Numbered from the stretch's first letter, positions 1 through 7,861 are shown. The stretch is 8,788 nt of DNA from Cytophagales bacterium (GCA_013205605.1 JABMMK010000068.1:1-8788); one strand, 5' to 3'. Made by a program: numbers and translations. Notes: generated from the letters alone by a model not told the origin.

Positions 1-3000
1 AAGATTTTATTGGCTTGCCGTTGAAACTCGCCTGCTGGATATACACATTGTCCTGAGAATTATTTTTTGTCTCTATTGAAATTATTTTCCCCGGATAAAA
101 ATCTGGGTTTAATTTAATTTCAATTTTGTCAAAAATAGGGCTACTTAAATCGTAATAGGGCGTTTGAGCAACCCCACCATCCATGCTAAAAATACCTATT
201 TTCATCAACACGGCCAATGAACCCATGAGTCCTTGGTCTTCATCTCCACTATATCCATAATTGGGCGACAAGCCTGAATATACTTTTTCGATGACTTTTC
301 GTGTCCATTTTTGGGTCAACCAAGGTGCCCCGATTTGATTGAAAATATAGCTAGTCTGAATGGAAGGCTGGTTGCCAAAGTTCAAATAAACCCGACGATT
401 TTCCTCCTGAGTTTCCTTATCATGAGATTTTCCACTGACAAAATCATGCGCAGATGCCTTTTCAAAAGACTCATTTAATTTTGCGACAGCCTTGTCTTTT
501 CCTCCCATCAAGGTGGCCAATCCTTTTAAATCATGGGGGACAAACCAAGTCCATTGGGCTGCATTTCCTTCTTCCCAACCATGGTCATAGCGTAAAATAT
601 CCACTGATTTTTCCCAATTTCCATCTAGGTTTTTGATCCACATCCAACCTAATTCTGGATTCCAAATATTTTTATAGTTCTGAGAACGCTTCATAAATAA
701 TTGATAATCATCTGTTTTGCCTAAGGCCTTTGACATTTGAGCTAAAGAAAAATCCTGATAAGCATATTCGAGCGTTTGAGCAGATCCATCCATGTGAAAG
801 CCATATCGAATTGGACTGATGGGATGAGGCACATAACCGCGTTCCATGTAATATTCAATGCCGCCCCCTTTAAAAGTCTTATGTTCATACCCTGCCTTGC
901 TCATCATGCCCCCCGGGAAATGATTTTTGCGCATGCCTTCATAGGCTTTTTGTATGTCAAAACCGCGAATCCCTTTTTGGTATGCGCTCACAATAAAAGG
1001 CGTTGAAGATGCTCCCGTCATTACATAGGTGTAATTTCCGCCGGCAGGACCCCTAGGAATTAAGCCTCCGTCATCATACATCATCAACATCGAATTAATG
1101 AACGACTCGGTCACCTCAGGATAAACCAAATGCCACAAGGTATTGATCGTCCATTGTGCTCCCCACATGGCATCAAAATTATGGTGATTGAATTTCGGTT
1201 GGCCATTCGCCTTCAAAGGAATTTGACCCGCGCGCGGCTTATCCCCCGTCATATCCAAATATTTTCCGTTCACATCACTCACAATTCGTCTCCCTTGTAG
1301 CGCATGAAATAAGTCGGTGTAAAATCTTTTCTTTGCCACTTCTTCTTTCCCTTCCACCTGAATACGGCCTAGCCATTCATTCCATTCGGACTTGCTTTCC
1401 TCCACGACACGGTCAAAATCCCAATGAGGAATTTCCGTTTTCATGTTTAAACTCGCTTGCTCCGTACTCACATAAGAGATGGCTACCTTCATCAATCGCT
1501 CCTCATTATTGGCCGTTGGGAAGCTCACATAAACCCCTATTTTCTCCCCTTCTATTTCATTTGAAAAGGCTTCCAATTTACCTTTTCGCCAAGCGGCTAT
1601 TTGCGTAAATGGCTTATCAAATTCGACAACAAAATACACTGGCAAAATCTTTGGTCGGCGAACGGCCGGCGACATAATGGCATAGCCTTCAATTCTACGA
1701 TCGCCTACCTGCTTGACATACGCACTTTGGGTATCCGATGGTCCTAAAAAGGTAGCAAAATCGAATAATATTTGGCTTTGTTCAGCCTTTGGATAGGTGT
1801 ATTTATGAAACCCCACTCGGGTAGTGGCCGTCAACTGCGCTTTAATCTTATACGATTCCAAATAGACTTCATGGTATCCAGGTTTGGCAGTTTCTTTGGC
1901 ATGCGAAAAGGTGGACCCATATTGGCCAGAACCTAATTGGCCTTTAAATTCTCCCGTGGTCGGTAGCACAGGGATGCCCGATAATTGCCAACCGTGAATG
2001 TGGCTGAAGCATTTGATGCTATCCGAATTATATCGATAGCCTGCTCCCCAATCACTCTGAACACCATTATCAGGACTTAGGTTGACCATTCCAAAAGGCC
2101 GACTCGTCGAATTAAAGAAAAACCACCTTGAATTTGCTGAATCTAAAAATGGATCCACCAAATCAGATGGAGAGAATTTATCATGGTTTACAGCACTTAC
2201 TTTTTTGGCTAAATCTGAATAAGAAATATCTTTATAAGCTTTAGAACCTTCGATCAGGATTTCTTCAGTATCGGCCCAATGAATTTCAGCAATTTGCTGG
2301 TATGGCCACACCTTATCCTTTTTAATGTAAGGGATTAAAAAATCCAAGCACTTCTTAATTGTCGCACCCTCAGGAGTTTGATAATGCCACAAATCAACAT
2401 TCAATTTTTGAGCAAATTCCGCTAAATAAAAGAAGCCTCTAAGATTCATTAATGAATAACCAAAAGACTTCGTTCTGGCTAATTCATGGGGTTGTGATCC
2501 GTCGGGCTTCAACTGTGAAGCCATTCGAGATTTGGTGATTTCTAGTTGGCGCTTAGCCAACTCATTTTGGCCCAAAAACATCGCAAAATTAACGACTTGT
2601 ACATCATAATAAGTTCCATGATTGTTATGTTCATCGGCTTCATCTTGGCCGATTGGGCTTTCAATAAGCCATTTTAGATAGTCTTTAAACCAGTTTTTCA
2701 ACGCTTGATGATCGGATTTCAACCAAGAAGGGGACGCCTGTAATTTGACAGACGCATCCGTGATTTTAATTAAAAATCGGGTTTCAATGATACCTATTCC
2801 CCGACCTGTGTTAATGCCTGGAATACCTTGGCTGAAATTCAAATTGGGATTCTGCTTGGTTTTGGGATTAATGAACCAGGTCTTAATTAATTGAGATGCA
2901 AAAGCTGCGTATTTTTCATTTTTTGATTTTCGGAATGCTTGGGTCAATAAATCCACATCGTCAATGAGCTCATCCATTTCATCTGAGTCAGCGATTCCTT

Positions 3001-3259
3001 TTATTTCAGGATTTTTAACGCCATCTTTCCTGATGTACGGTTTCCCATCGGGTTTACTTGGGTCTGGCCACCAATAAGGTCCTTGGCTCATATAGTCATG
3101 CTTATCCCCACTGGGTGGAATTTGAGTTTTATGCATGACCGTATACAGCTTATGTACTGCAATAATTCGATCTGCCTTTTTAATTAGCTCGGAATTATCT
3201 TTGGCCTCAAGAGGAATGAACGAAAATGTAAATAATATGAGTAGTATATAATTTTTCAT
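1..3259 (-). CDS. Secreted fusion: alginate-lyase-family polysaccharide lyase + GH92 alpha-mannosidase (3' end cut by window edge)
   Basis: The frame is open from ATG at 3259 through 1086 codons to the left edge. Residues 1-19 are a Sec signal peptide (cleavage after LEA), with no lipobox. Residues about 25-350 match the alginate_lyase family (PF05426; PL5/PL38-like): PYWWPDP near 61-67, HNNHG with N213/H214, then R262 and Y268. This Asn-His...Arg...Tyr spacing closely resembles the catalytic set of Sphingomonas A1-III lyase. Residues about 364-1086 are GH92, a calcium-dependent exo-alpha-mannosidase family: VDPF at 368, PFGMVNLSPD 388-397, FSHIH 418-422, TLEYAY around E831, and GDED 1005-1008 in the position of the GH92 general-base box. 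Only the last few dozen residues of GH92 should be missing. The linker is about ten residues and GH92 has no signal of its own. V368, L830 and D1008 were checked to be in the same frame as the lyase motifs. Domain families are secure; the polysaccharide substrate is inference. Confidence 0.88.
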   Translation of the reverse strand, partial: MKNYILLILFTFSFIPLEAKDNSELIKKADRIIAVHKLYTVMHKTQIPPSGDKHDYMSQGPYWWPDPSKPDGKPYIRKDGVKNPEIKGIADSDEMDELIDDVDLLTQAFRKSKNEKYAAFASQLIKTWFINPKTKQNPNLNFSQGIPGINTGRGIGIIETRFLIKITDASVKLQASPSWLKSDHQALKNWFKDYLKWLIESPIGQDEADEHNNHGTYYDVQVVNFAMFLGQNELAKRQLEITKSRMASQLKPDGSQPHELARTKSFGYSLMNLRGFFYLAEFAQKLNVDLWHYQTPEGATIKKCLDFLIPYIKKDKVWPYQQIAEIHWADTEEILIEGSKAYKDISYSDLAKKVSAVNHDKFSPSDLVDPFLDSANSRWFFFNSTSRPFGMVNLSPDNGVQSDWGAGYRYNSDSIKCFSHIHGWQLSGIPVLPTTGEFKGQLGSGQYGSTFSHAKETAKPGYHEVYLESYKIKAQLTATTRVGFHKYTYPKAEQSQILFDFATFLGPSDTQSAYVKQVGDRRIEGYAIMSPAVRRPKILPVYFVVEFDKPFTQIAAWRKGKLEAFSNEIEGEKIGVYVSFPTANNEERLMKVAISYVSTEQASLNMKTEIPHWDFDRVVEESKSEWNEWLGRIQVEGKEEVAKKRFYTDLFHALQGRRIVSDVNGKYLDMTGDKPRAGQIPLKANGQPKFNHHNFDAMWGAQWTINTLWHLVYPEVTESFINSMLMMYDDGGLIPRGPAGGNYTYVMTGASSTPFIVSAYQKGIRGFDIQKAYEGMRKNHFPGGMMSKAGYEHKTFKGGGIEYYMERGYVPHPISPIRYGFHMDGSAQTLEYAYQDFSLAQMSKALGKTDDYQLFMKRSQNYKNIWNPELGWMWIKNLDGNWEKSVDILRYDHGWEEGNAAQWTWFVPHDLKGLATLMGGKDKAVAKLNESFEKASAHDFVSGKSHDKETQEENRRVYLNFGNQPSIQTSYIFNQIGAPWLTQKWTRKVIEKVYSGLSPNYGYSGDEDQGLMGSLAVLMKIGIFSMDGGVAQTPYYDLSSPIFDKIEIKLNPDFYPGKIISIETKNNSQDNVYIQQASFNGKPIKS

Positions 3260-3341
3260 AGGAGTAAATTGGATAAACCTAAAAGCAAATTAAGGATGAT
3301 TTATACTGAAATAAAATTATTAGGTAATTAATTCGAAAAAC

Positions 3342-3357
3342 ATTTAAAAATTTAAAT
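3342..3357. repeat. Short inverted repeat in the divergent promoter region
   Basis: Arms ATTTAAA (3342-3348) and TTTAAAT (3351-3357) are perfect inverted copies around a 2-base AA spacer. The repeat overlaps the candidate -7 element of the fusion gene, which is where a dimeric repressor could bind. It is made only of A and T and sits in an AT-rich region, so it may be chance. Confidence 0.25.
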
Positions 3358-3375
3358 CAGCATTAAAAATTCAAA
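3347..3375 (-). promoter_or_regulatory. Candidate Bacteroidota-type promoter for the lyase-GH92 fusion
   Basis: On the minus strand, TTTG (3375-3372) is followed after 17 bases by TAAATTTT (3354-3347). This resembles the Bacteroidota promoter pattern of TTG, a spacer of roughly 17-23, then TAnnTTTG, but the last base of the -7 element differs. It would give a leader of roughly 80 bases before the ATG at 3259. In DNA this AT-rich, chance matches are common, so this is only a candidate. Confidence 0.22.
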
Positions 3376-3430
3376 CACAATCTTTATATTTAAAATCAAT
3401 AAAAGCATCTGTTGCCATAAACCTAGCTCC

Positions 3431-4660
3431 ATGAAAATCTTTAACATGCTTATTTTTCTAATGGGTGTACAATCCATTTCCGCACAAAGCCCAAGCGACT
3501 TTAGAAAAGAAATAAAAACGGAACTGAATGACATTTTAAGTTACTGGGAAAAGAATAGTGTGGATGTTGAAAAAGGAGGATTCTACGGAGCTGTTGACGC
3601 GAACAACTTACCTAACCTTCAGGCCGATAAAGGTTTAATTTTGAACAGTCGAATTCTTTGGACTTTTTCAGCTGCTTACCAAATAGACTCCAAACCAGGG
3701 TATAAAATATTGGCCGACCGAGCATTTAATTACCTCAATACTTATTTTTGGGACGCTAAAAACAAAGGTGCTTATTGGTCCTTGAAATCAAACGGAACTC
3801 CTTCCGACACCCATAAGCAAGTCTATGCAGAAGGATTTATGTTATATGCTTTTGCTGAATATTATAAGATTTCGAAAAATCCTCAAGCGCTGGATAAAGC
3901 AAAAAGCATTTATCAGATCTTACAAACCAAATGCAAGGACCTGAAAAATGGGGGTTATTATGAGGCCTACAATGAGGCTTGGACGCCGATTGAAGACAAG
4001 ACGATTACCGAAGGAAAAGCAGATCAAAAAAAATCCATGAATACCCATTTACATTTGATTGAAGCCTTTGCAAATCTTTATCAAGTATATCCCGACAAAA
4101 AACTAAAGGCTGAAATTGAAACCATGCTTTCTATTTTTCATGAAAAAATTATAGCCAATGGCAAAACGCAGACTTTATTTTTCACTGATGATTGGTCCCC
4201 AAGATCGGAGGCCGTTTCTTTTGGACATGACATTGAATCTGCTTGGCTTTTGTTAGAAACTGCGGAAACCATTAAAAATCCGATTTGGATTAAAAAAATG
4301 AAAACTTTGGCCGTACATATGGCCATCGAAGCCGAAAAGGGAATTGATCCAAAAGATGGGGGCATGTGGAATGAGAAAAATCAAGGGCATGTGAACACCC
4401 AGAAACATTGGTGGCCACAAGCCGAAGCCATGGTCGGATATTATAACGCATACCATTTAACTGGAAACAAAAAATTCTACGAATTGAGTCTAGGAAGTTG
4501 GTCTTTCATCAAATCCAAACTTAAATCACCCTCAGGCGAATGGCTTTGGGGGATCGATGAAAAAGAAGAGCCTATGATTCGCAATGGAAAAATAGGCCCT
4601 TGGAAAGGCCCTTACCACAATGGAAGAGCCTGTATGGAAATTTTAAAGCGTATCCGTTAA
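3431..4660 (+). CDS. Exported AGE-family sugar 2-epimerase (cellobiose/mannobiose 2-epimerase-like)
   Basis: A 409-residue protein of the N-acylglucosamine 2-epimerase (AGE) superfamily, an (alpha/alpha)6 barrel that epimerises C2 of a reducing-end sugar. It is close to cellobiose 2-epimerase in length and motifs: NTHLH with H206, SFGHDIE with H266, KHWWPQAE at 325-332 and PYHNGR with H396. The spacing of H206, H266 and H396 follows the H200/H259/H390 set of the Rhodothermus marinus cellobiose 2-epimerase, so the active site looks intact. Residues 1-18 form a Sec signal peptide (cleavage ISA before QS), placing the enzyme in the periplasm, whereas the characterised cellobiose and mannobiose epimerases act in the cytoplasm. 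ATG at 3431 was chosen because it gives the full signal peptide. The gene is divergent from the fusion and converges on the Tat dehydratase with overlapping stop codons. Cellobiose, mannobiose, another mannosyl or glucosyl oligosaccharide, or a free sugar are all possible substrates. Confidence 0.86.
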   Translation: MKIFNMLIFLMGVQSISAQSPSDFRKEIKTELNDILSYWEKNSVDVEKGGFYGAVDANNLPNLQADKGLILNSRILWTFSAAYQIDSKPGYKILADRAFNYLNTYFWDAKNKGAYWSLKSNGTPSDTHKQVYAEGFMLYAFAEYYKISKNPQALDKAKSIYQILQTKCKDLKNGGYYEAYNEAWTPIEDKTITEGKADQKKSMNTHLHLIEAFANLYQVYPDKKLKAEIETMLSIFHEKIIANGKTQTLFFTDDWSPRSEAVSFGHDIESAWLLLETAETIKNPIWIKKMKTLAVHMAIEAEKGIDPKDGGMWNEKNQGHVNTQKHWWPQAEAMVGYYNAYHLTGNKKFYELSLGSWSFIKSKLKSPSGEWLWGIDEKEEPMIRNGKIGPWKGPYHNGRACMEILKRIR

Positions 4661-5943
4661 TCAAAAAACGGAACTCCTTTAACTGCGTATTTACGCATGG
4701 CTTCGATGTTGATATCAACACCCACACCCGGTTCATTCGATAATGGAATAAATCCTTTATCCAACCATTCTCCTTTGTGAATGACAATCTCTTTAAACAT
4801 AGGATCCGTATGGAAATACGCCTGCCATTCTAAGACTAAGAAATTCGGTACCGATGCACACACATGACAAGCAGCCATCGCGCCTAAAAATGAGGACACC
4901 ATGTGCGGCGCAAAAGGCACATAATACAAATTCGACAAGTTGGCAATTCGCTGGCCTTCACCCAAACCACCCGCTTTTTGCAAGTCCGGCATGATGATGT
5001 CAACCGCACCGATTTCCAACATCTCTCTAAACCCATAAGCTAAATACTGGTTTTCACCCGCACAAATAGGTGTAGAAGTGGAGTCCGTGATTTTTTTATA
5101 TGCCTGGATATTCTCAGCTGGAACGGGTTCCTCTAGCCACATTAAATTTAATGGCTCCATCATTTTCGCTACTTTCTCACCGGTAGGAGCATCATATTTT
5201 CCATGCATGTCCACACATATGTCGATATCGGGGCCGACTTGCTTTCGGGCAGCGGCGATTTGATCATACATCCTTCTTAATTCAGAGGGATTTGCAGTCC
5301 AATTATATGCATCGTATTTATTGGGATCATTGGCTTGATCTATGTCAAATTTAATTGCATTAAACCCCATATCCACCGCCTTCTGTGCTGCATCAGCAAA
5401 ATCAGAGGGTTTAGGTAATTTAGTTTGATATAGAGCTGTGTCCATATAGACACGGATTTTATCCCTAAATTTTCCACCTAATAATTGGTACACCGGTAAA
5501 CCCAAAGCCTTTCCTGCCAAATCCCAAAGGGCACTTTCTACCGCAGACAAAACGGCTACATACATGCCCGACTGAGCTCCAGCAAAAAATCCGCTTTTAC
5601 GTATGTCCTCAAACAATCGATGAACATTCAAAGGGCTTTTGCCAATGATCCTTTGGCCCATCATTTTTACTAAATGATAAGTTCCCGGAGTTGCATCCGC
5701 ACCTTCTCCCACGCCATAAATACCTTGATTCGTAAAAATTTTAACATACAGGTGGTAGCCTCCACGAATATATCCACATTTAATGTCGGTAATTTTCAAG
5801 TCGGCAGGAGCCGACATTTTTGGATTATCACTGATGGCCTCTTCGTAGCGACCACCCCAGTGAAACATAGATCCCGACATTAAGGCCGAAGCAGCCAAAG
5901 ATCCATTTTTAAAAAACTCGCGTCTATCTGATTTATTTTTCAT
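4657..5943 (-). CDS. Tat-exported enolase-superfamily sugar-acid dehydratase (galactonate-dehydratase/mandelate-racemase-like)
   Basis: A 428-residue enolase-superfamily protein, expected to abstract the proton alpha to a carboxylate with Mg2+ and dehydrate an aldonate or similar acid to a 2-keto-3-deoxy acid. The N-terminus carries a twin-arginine signal (DRREFFK, R7-R8, then a small hydrophobic stretch), so it is probably exported folded. The capping domain spans about 50-165. Barrel residues follow: K198-x-D200, metal ligand D245 with H247 (VDMHG), EEP at 271-273, GEN with E297, D320, APH with H347, and LEW with E372. The DxH pair and the APH histidine resemble D-galactonate dehydratase, but the real substrate cannot be named. 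ATG at 5943 is 12 bases after the stop of the second RraA-like gene, so the two are likely co-transcribed. Its stop codon overlaps that of the convergent epimerase gene. Confidence 0.88.
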   Translation of the reverse strand: MKNKSDRREFFKNGSLAASALMSGSMFHWGGRYEEAISDNPKMSAPADLKITDIKCGYIRGGYHLYVKIFTNQGIYGVGEGADATPGTYHLVKMMGQRIIGKSPLNVHRLFEDIRKSGFFAGAQSGMYVAVLSAVESALWDLAGKALGLPVYQLLGGKFRDKIRVYMDTALYQTKLPKPSDFADAAQKAVDMGFNAIKFDIDQANDPNKYDAYNWTANPSELRRMYDQIAAARKQVGPDIDICVDMHGKYDAPTGEKVAKMMEPLNLMWLEEPVPAENIQAYKKITDSTSTPICAGENQYLAYGFREMLEIGAVDIIMPDLQKAGGLGEGQRIANLSNLYYVPFAPHMVSSFLGAMAACHVCASVPNFLVLEWQAYFHTDPMFKEIVIHKGEWLDKGFIPLSNEPGVGVDINIEAMRKYAVKGVPFFD

Positions 5944-5955
5944 TTTCTTAAATTT

Positions 5956-6897
5956 TTACCAAGTCCTACCTTTCAAAAATTCTTGTATTTGTGCCTTAGG
6001 AACTGGCAATTTGTCTATTTTGTCATTTAACCATTTTGAGAAATCTTTTTCGATTTCCTCGCTCCAACGATTGTCAATTTGACCAGGGGTATATTTTTGC
6101 TCACGTAAACGCTGATGCCCAAACATATCCCTCAAACGAACAATCTCAGAGGTCTTTACCACTTTTTCCAATAAATGTGGAGGGATGAAAATCACTCCGC
6201 CATCTCGACCTAAAACCACGTCTCCCGGAAGAACCGTTGCTTTTCCGATACGTGTGGGGGTATTTATTCCCACCAACGTAGTATTCAACTCCCCATCGGG
6301 ATTATTTAAATGATGGGAAGGATGATAGGTGCGAAAAAAGGAGGTAAACCTACCTAATTCCTTTAACCCATTGATGTCGCGAACAGCACCATTGTACACA
6401 ATGCCATTGCCCGTTTTAGCATAAATGGAGTTTCCTAGATTATCGCCAATCGTCGGACCATCCTCATGAGCACCAAATTGGTCTACCACATAAACATCGC
6501 CTTTGACTAGCATGTCAATTGGCCATGAATTTTGAGACTTGATTCTTCCATCTTTGGTATGACCACGATCGTCAATCACCCGTTGGATATCAGGGCGACC
6601 CGGCATAAAAGTAGCGGTTAGCGCACGGCCCACTAAAACACTATCGGGGTTGATGGTTTGCCAACCGTCTTCATAATTATGCTTAAAGTTTTCATTTTTC
6701 AATACTGCCCAGGCCTCTTCCAATGTCACGGATTTAAGCCTTTGCAATAAAGCATCTGAGGCCTTTGGTCGGCCGTCAGCAAAACGTTCCCCTTTCCATA
6801 AAGGAGTCAAAAAAAGCATTTCCTCCTTGGAAATTTGTTGGCCCCACGCGAACGTCGATACCCATAACATTGCGAAAACTCCGATTATTTTTTTCAT
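5956..6897 (-). CDS. Exported RraA-like (class II pyruvate aldolase family) protein, copy 2
   Basis: A 313-residue protein with an RraA-fold core (PF03737), the family of 4-hydroxy-4-methyl-2-oxoglutarate (HMG/CHA) aldolase and the RNase E inhibitor RraA. Core motifs are GDNLGNSIYA at 151-160, VRD with R173-D174 (equivalent to the pyruvate-binding Arg and metal-linked Asp of HMG aldolase), and PGD 224-226 followed by GGVIFIP. About 85 extra residues precede the core (KGERF-DGRPK box near 35-45) and about 60 follow it, so it is nearly twice RraA length. Residues 1-19 form a Sec signal peptide, cleaved before QQ. A TTG at 6909 would extend the start by four residues into the preceding gene; ATG at 6897 was chosen because it begins a typical signal peptide and leaves a 5-base gap. 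A His-rich stretch (YHPSHH, 191-196) lies in a segment longer than in copy 1. Retro-aldol cleavage of the dehydratase product is inferred from context. Confidence 0.84.
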   Translation of the reverse strand: MKKIIGVFAMLWVSTFAWGQQISKEEMLFLTPLWKGERFADGRPKASDALLQRLKSVTLEEAWAVLKNENFKHNYEDGWQTINPDSVLVGRALTATFMPGRPDIQRVIDDRGHTKDGRIKSQNSWPIDMLVKGDVYVVDQFGAHEDGPTIGDNLGNSIYAKTGNGIVYNGAVRDINGLKELGRFTSFFRTYHPSHHLNNPDGELNTTLVGINTPTRIGKATVLPGDVVLGRDGGVIFIPPHLLEKVVKTSEIVRLRDMFGHQRLREQKYTPGQIDNRWSEEIEKDFSKWLNDKIDKLPVPKAQIQEFLKGRTW

Positions 6898-6902
6898 CCG
6901 AA

Positions 6903-7832
6903 TTACCAATTTTTATCTTTCAAAATTTTGGCTAATTCCGCTTTCGACATCGGACGCTTATCTGGATTTTCGTCGGCCCATTTAACAAAATCAGCCTTGA
7001 TATCCTCCGTCCATTTTTGATCTATTTGCCCTGGCGTATATTTTCCTTGCTTCAAACGTAAATGACCGAACGCATCTGTCATGCCAATAAACTCAGATGT
7101 TGAAATTACCTTTTCGGCTAAATGAGCAGGAATAAAAATAACACCTTCTTTTTTACCTAAGATCAAATCACCAGGTAAAACCGTAGCACGACCAATGCGA
7201 ATAGGATAATTAATTCCCGTAAGCATTTCATTTTTGATAAATGAAGGATCCATACCACGTACAAAGCCAACAAAACCGTCAATGGCCTCAAGTCCTTCTA
7301 AATCGCGGATACCGGCGTCAAACACAATCCCTGTTTTAGACTTTGCATAAATCGAGTTGCCTAAATTATCACCGATCAAAGTACCGTCAATAATCTTGCC
7401 ATAACCGTCGGCCACGTACACATCATTTTCTTGTAATAAATCAATAGGCCAAGAATTAGAAGAACCTTTGCGATTTTCTGACTTTCCTTTTTCCATGATA
7501 GGCGTATTGACATCTGGACGCATCGGCATGTATTGAGCGGTAACTACTCGGCCAGCTAAGGGCTTATTGGGATTTATAATTTGCCAGTTTCCTTCGAATT
7601 GACTTTCGTATCCTTCGCCGCGCATTACGCCCCAAGCTTCCTCAATGGAAATTTTGGCTAATCTTTTGACCAAATCATCTGAAACTTTTGGACGGCCATC
7701 CGGGAAACGCTCACCCTTCCATTGCTGAGAGTAAGTCATAATCATCTCTTTTGGCATTTGGATATTTTGTCCGAAAGACAAAAATGAAAGGCTAATAGCC
7801 AAATAACTCAATATTATTGCTTTTATTTTCAT
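6903..7832 (-). CDS. Exported RraA-like (class II pyruvate aldolase family) protein, copy 1
   Basis: A 309-residue paralogue of the next gene, similar along its whole length (about half the residues alike by eye). Motifs are GDNLGNSIYA at 154-163, IRD with R176-D177, PGD 220-222 and EGVIFIP. It shares the KGERFPDGRPK box at 39-49 and the KYTPGQID box near 264-271, which lie outside the RraA core and mark this long, exported subfamily. Residues 1-21 are a Sec signal peptide (SFG before QN). Family knowledge suggests metal-dependent retro-aldol cleavage or decarboxylation of 2-keto acids; RNase E control is unlikely for an exported protein. It is first of a tight three-gene run (gaps of 5 and 12 bases) with copy 2 and the Tat dehydratase. 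A hairpin terminator lies just upstream, 29 bases before ATG 7832. Confidence 0.85.
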   Translation of the reverse strand: MKIKAIILSYLAISLSFLSFGQNIQMPKEMIMTYSQQWKGERFPDGRPKVSDDLVKRLAKISIEEAWGVMRGEGYESQFEGNWQIINPNKPLAGRVVTAQYMPMRPDVNTPIMEKGKSENRKGSSNSWPIDLLQENDVYVADGYGKIIDGTLIGDNLGNSIYAKSKTGIVFDAGIRDLEGLEAIDGFVGFVRGMDPSFIKNEMLTGINYPIRIGRATVLPGDLILGKKEGVIFIPAHLAEKVISTSEFIGMTDAFGHLRLKQGKYTPGQIDQKWTEDIKADFVKWADENPDKRPMSKAELAKILKDKNW

Positions 7833-7861
7833 GATATAAATAGGTTTATGTGTAGATAAAA

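Larger units (their letters stand above)
3260..3430. promoter_or_regulatory. Divergent intergenic region between the lyase-GH92 fusion and the epimerase gene
   Basis: These 171 bases are the only non-coding stretch of any size. They are strongly AT-rich and separate two genes read in opposite directions, so both promoters should lie here. No good Shine-Dalgarno sequence precedes either start codon, as is usual in Bacteroidota. A weak plus-strand candidate for the -7 element of the epimerase gene is TATATTTA at 3385-3392 (consensus TAnnTTTG), but no TTTG is found at a suitable distance upstream. No ORF or RNA structure of note is seen. Confidence 0.6.

Noticed and set aside
454..1608. Several short plus-strand open frames opposite the GH92 domain
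   Set aside because: They lie entirely antisense to well-conserved GH92 coding sequence, are short, and resemble no known protein.
2100..2200. Two separate genes (lyase and mannosidase) rather than a fusion
   Set aside because: No stop codon occurs at the joint, and motif codons on both sides (H214, R262, V368, L830, D1008) fall in the same frame from ATG 3259.
6898..6909. TTG at 6909 as start of RraA-like copy 2, overlapping the previous gene by 7 bases
   Set aside because: The in-frame ATG at 6897 begins a standard signal peptide with two lysines and leaves a normal 5-base gap; the TTG adds only four residues.
5956..7832. RraA-like proteins as RNase E activity regulators or menaquinone methyltransferases
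   Set aside because: Both have Sec signal peptides and HMG-aldolase-type Arg-Asp residues and sit between sugar-acid dehydratases; the methyltransferase name is an old mis-annotation of this family.
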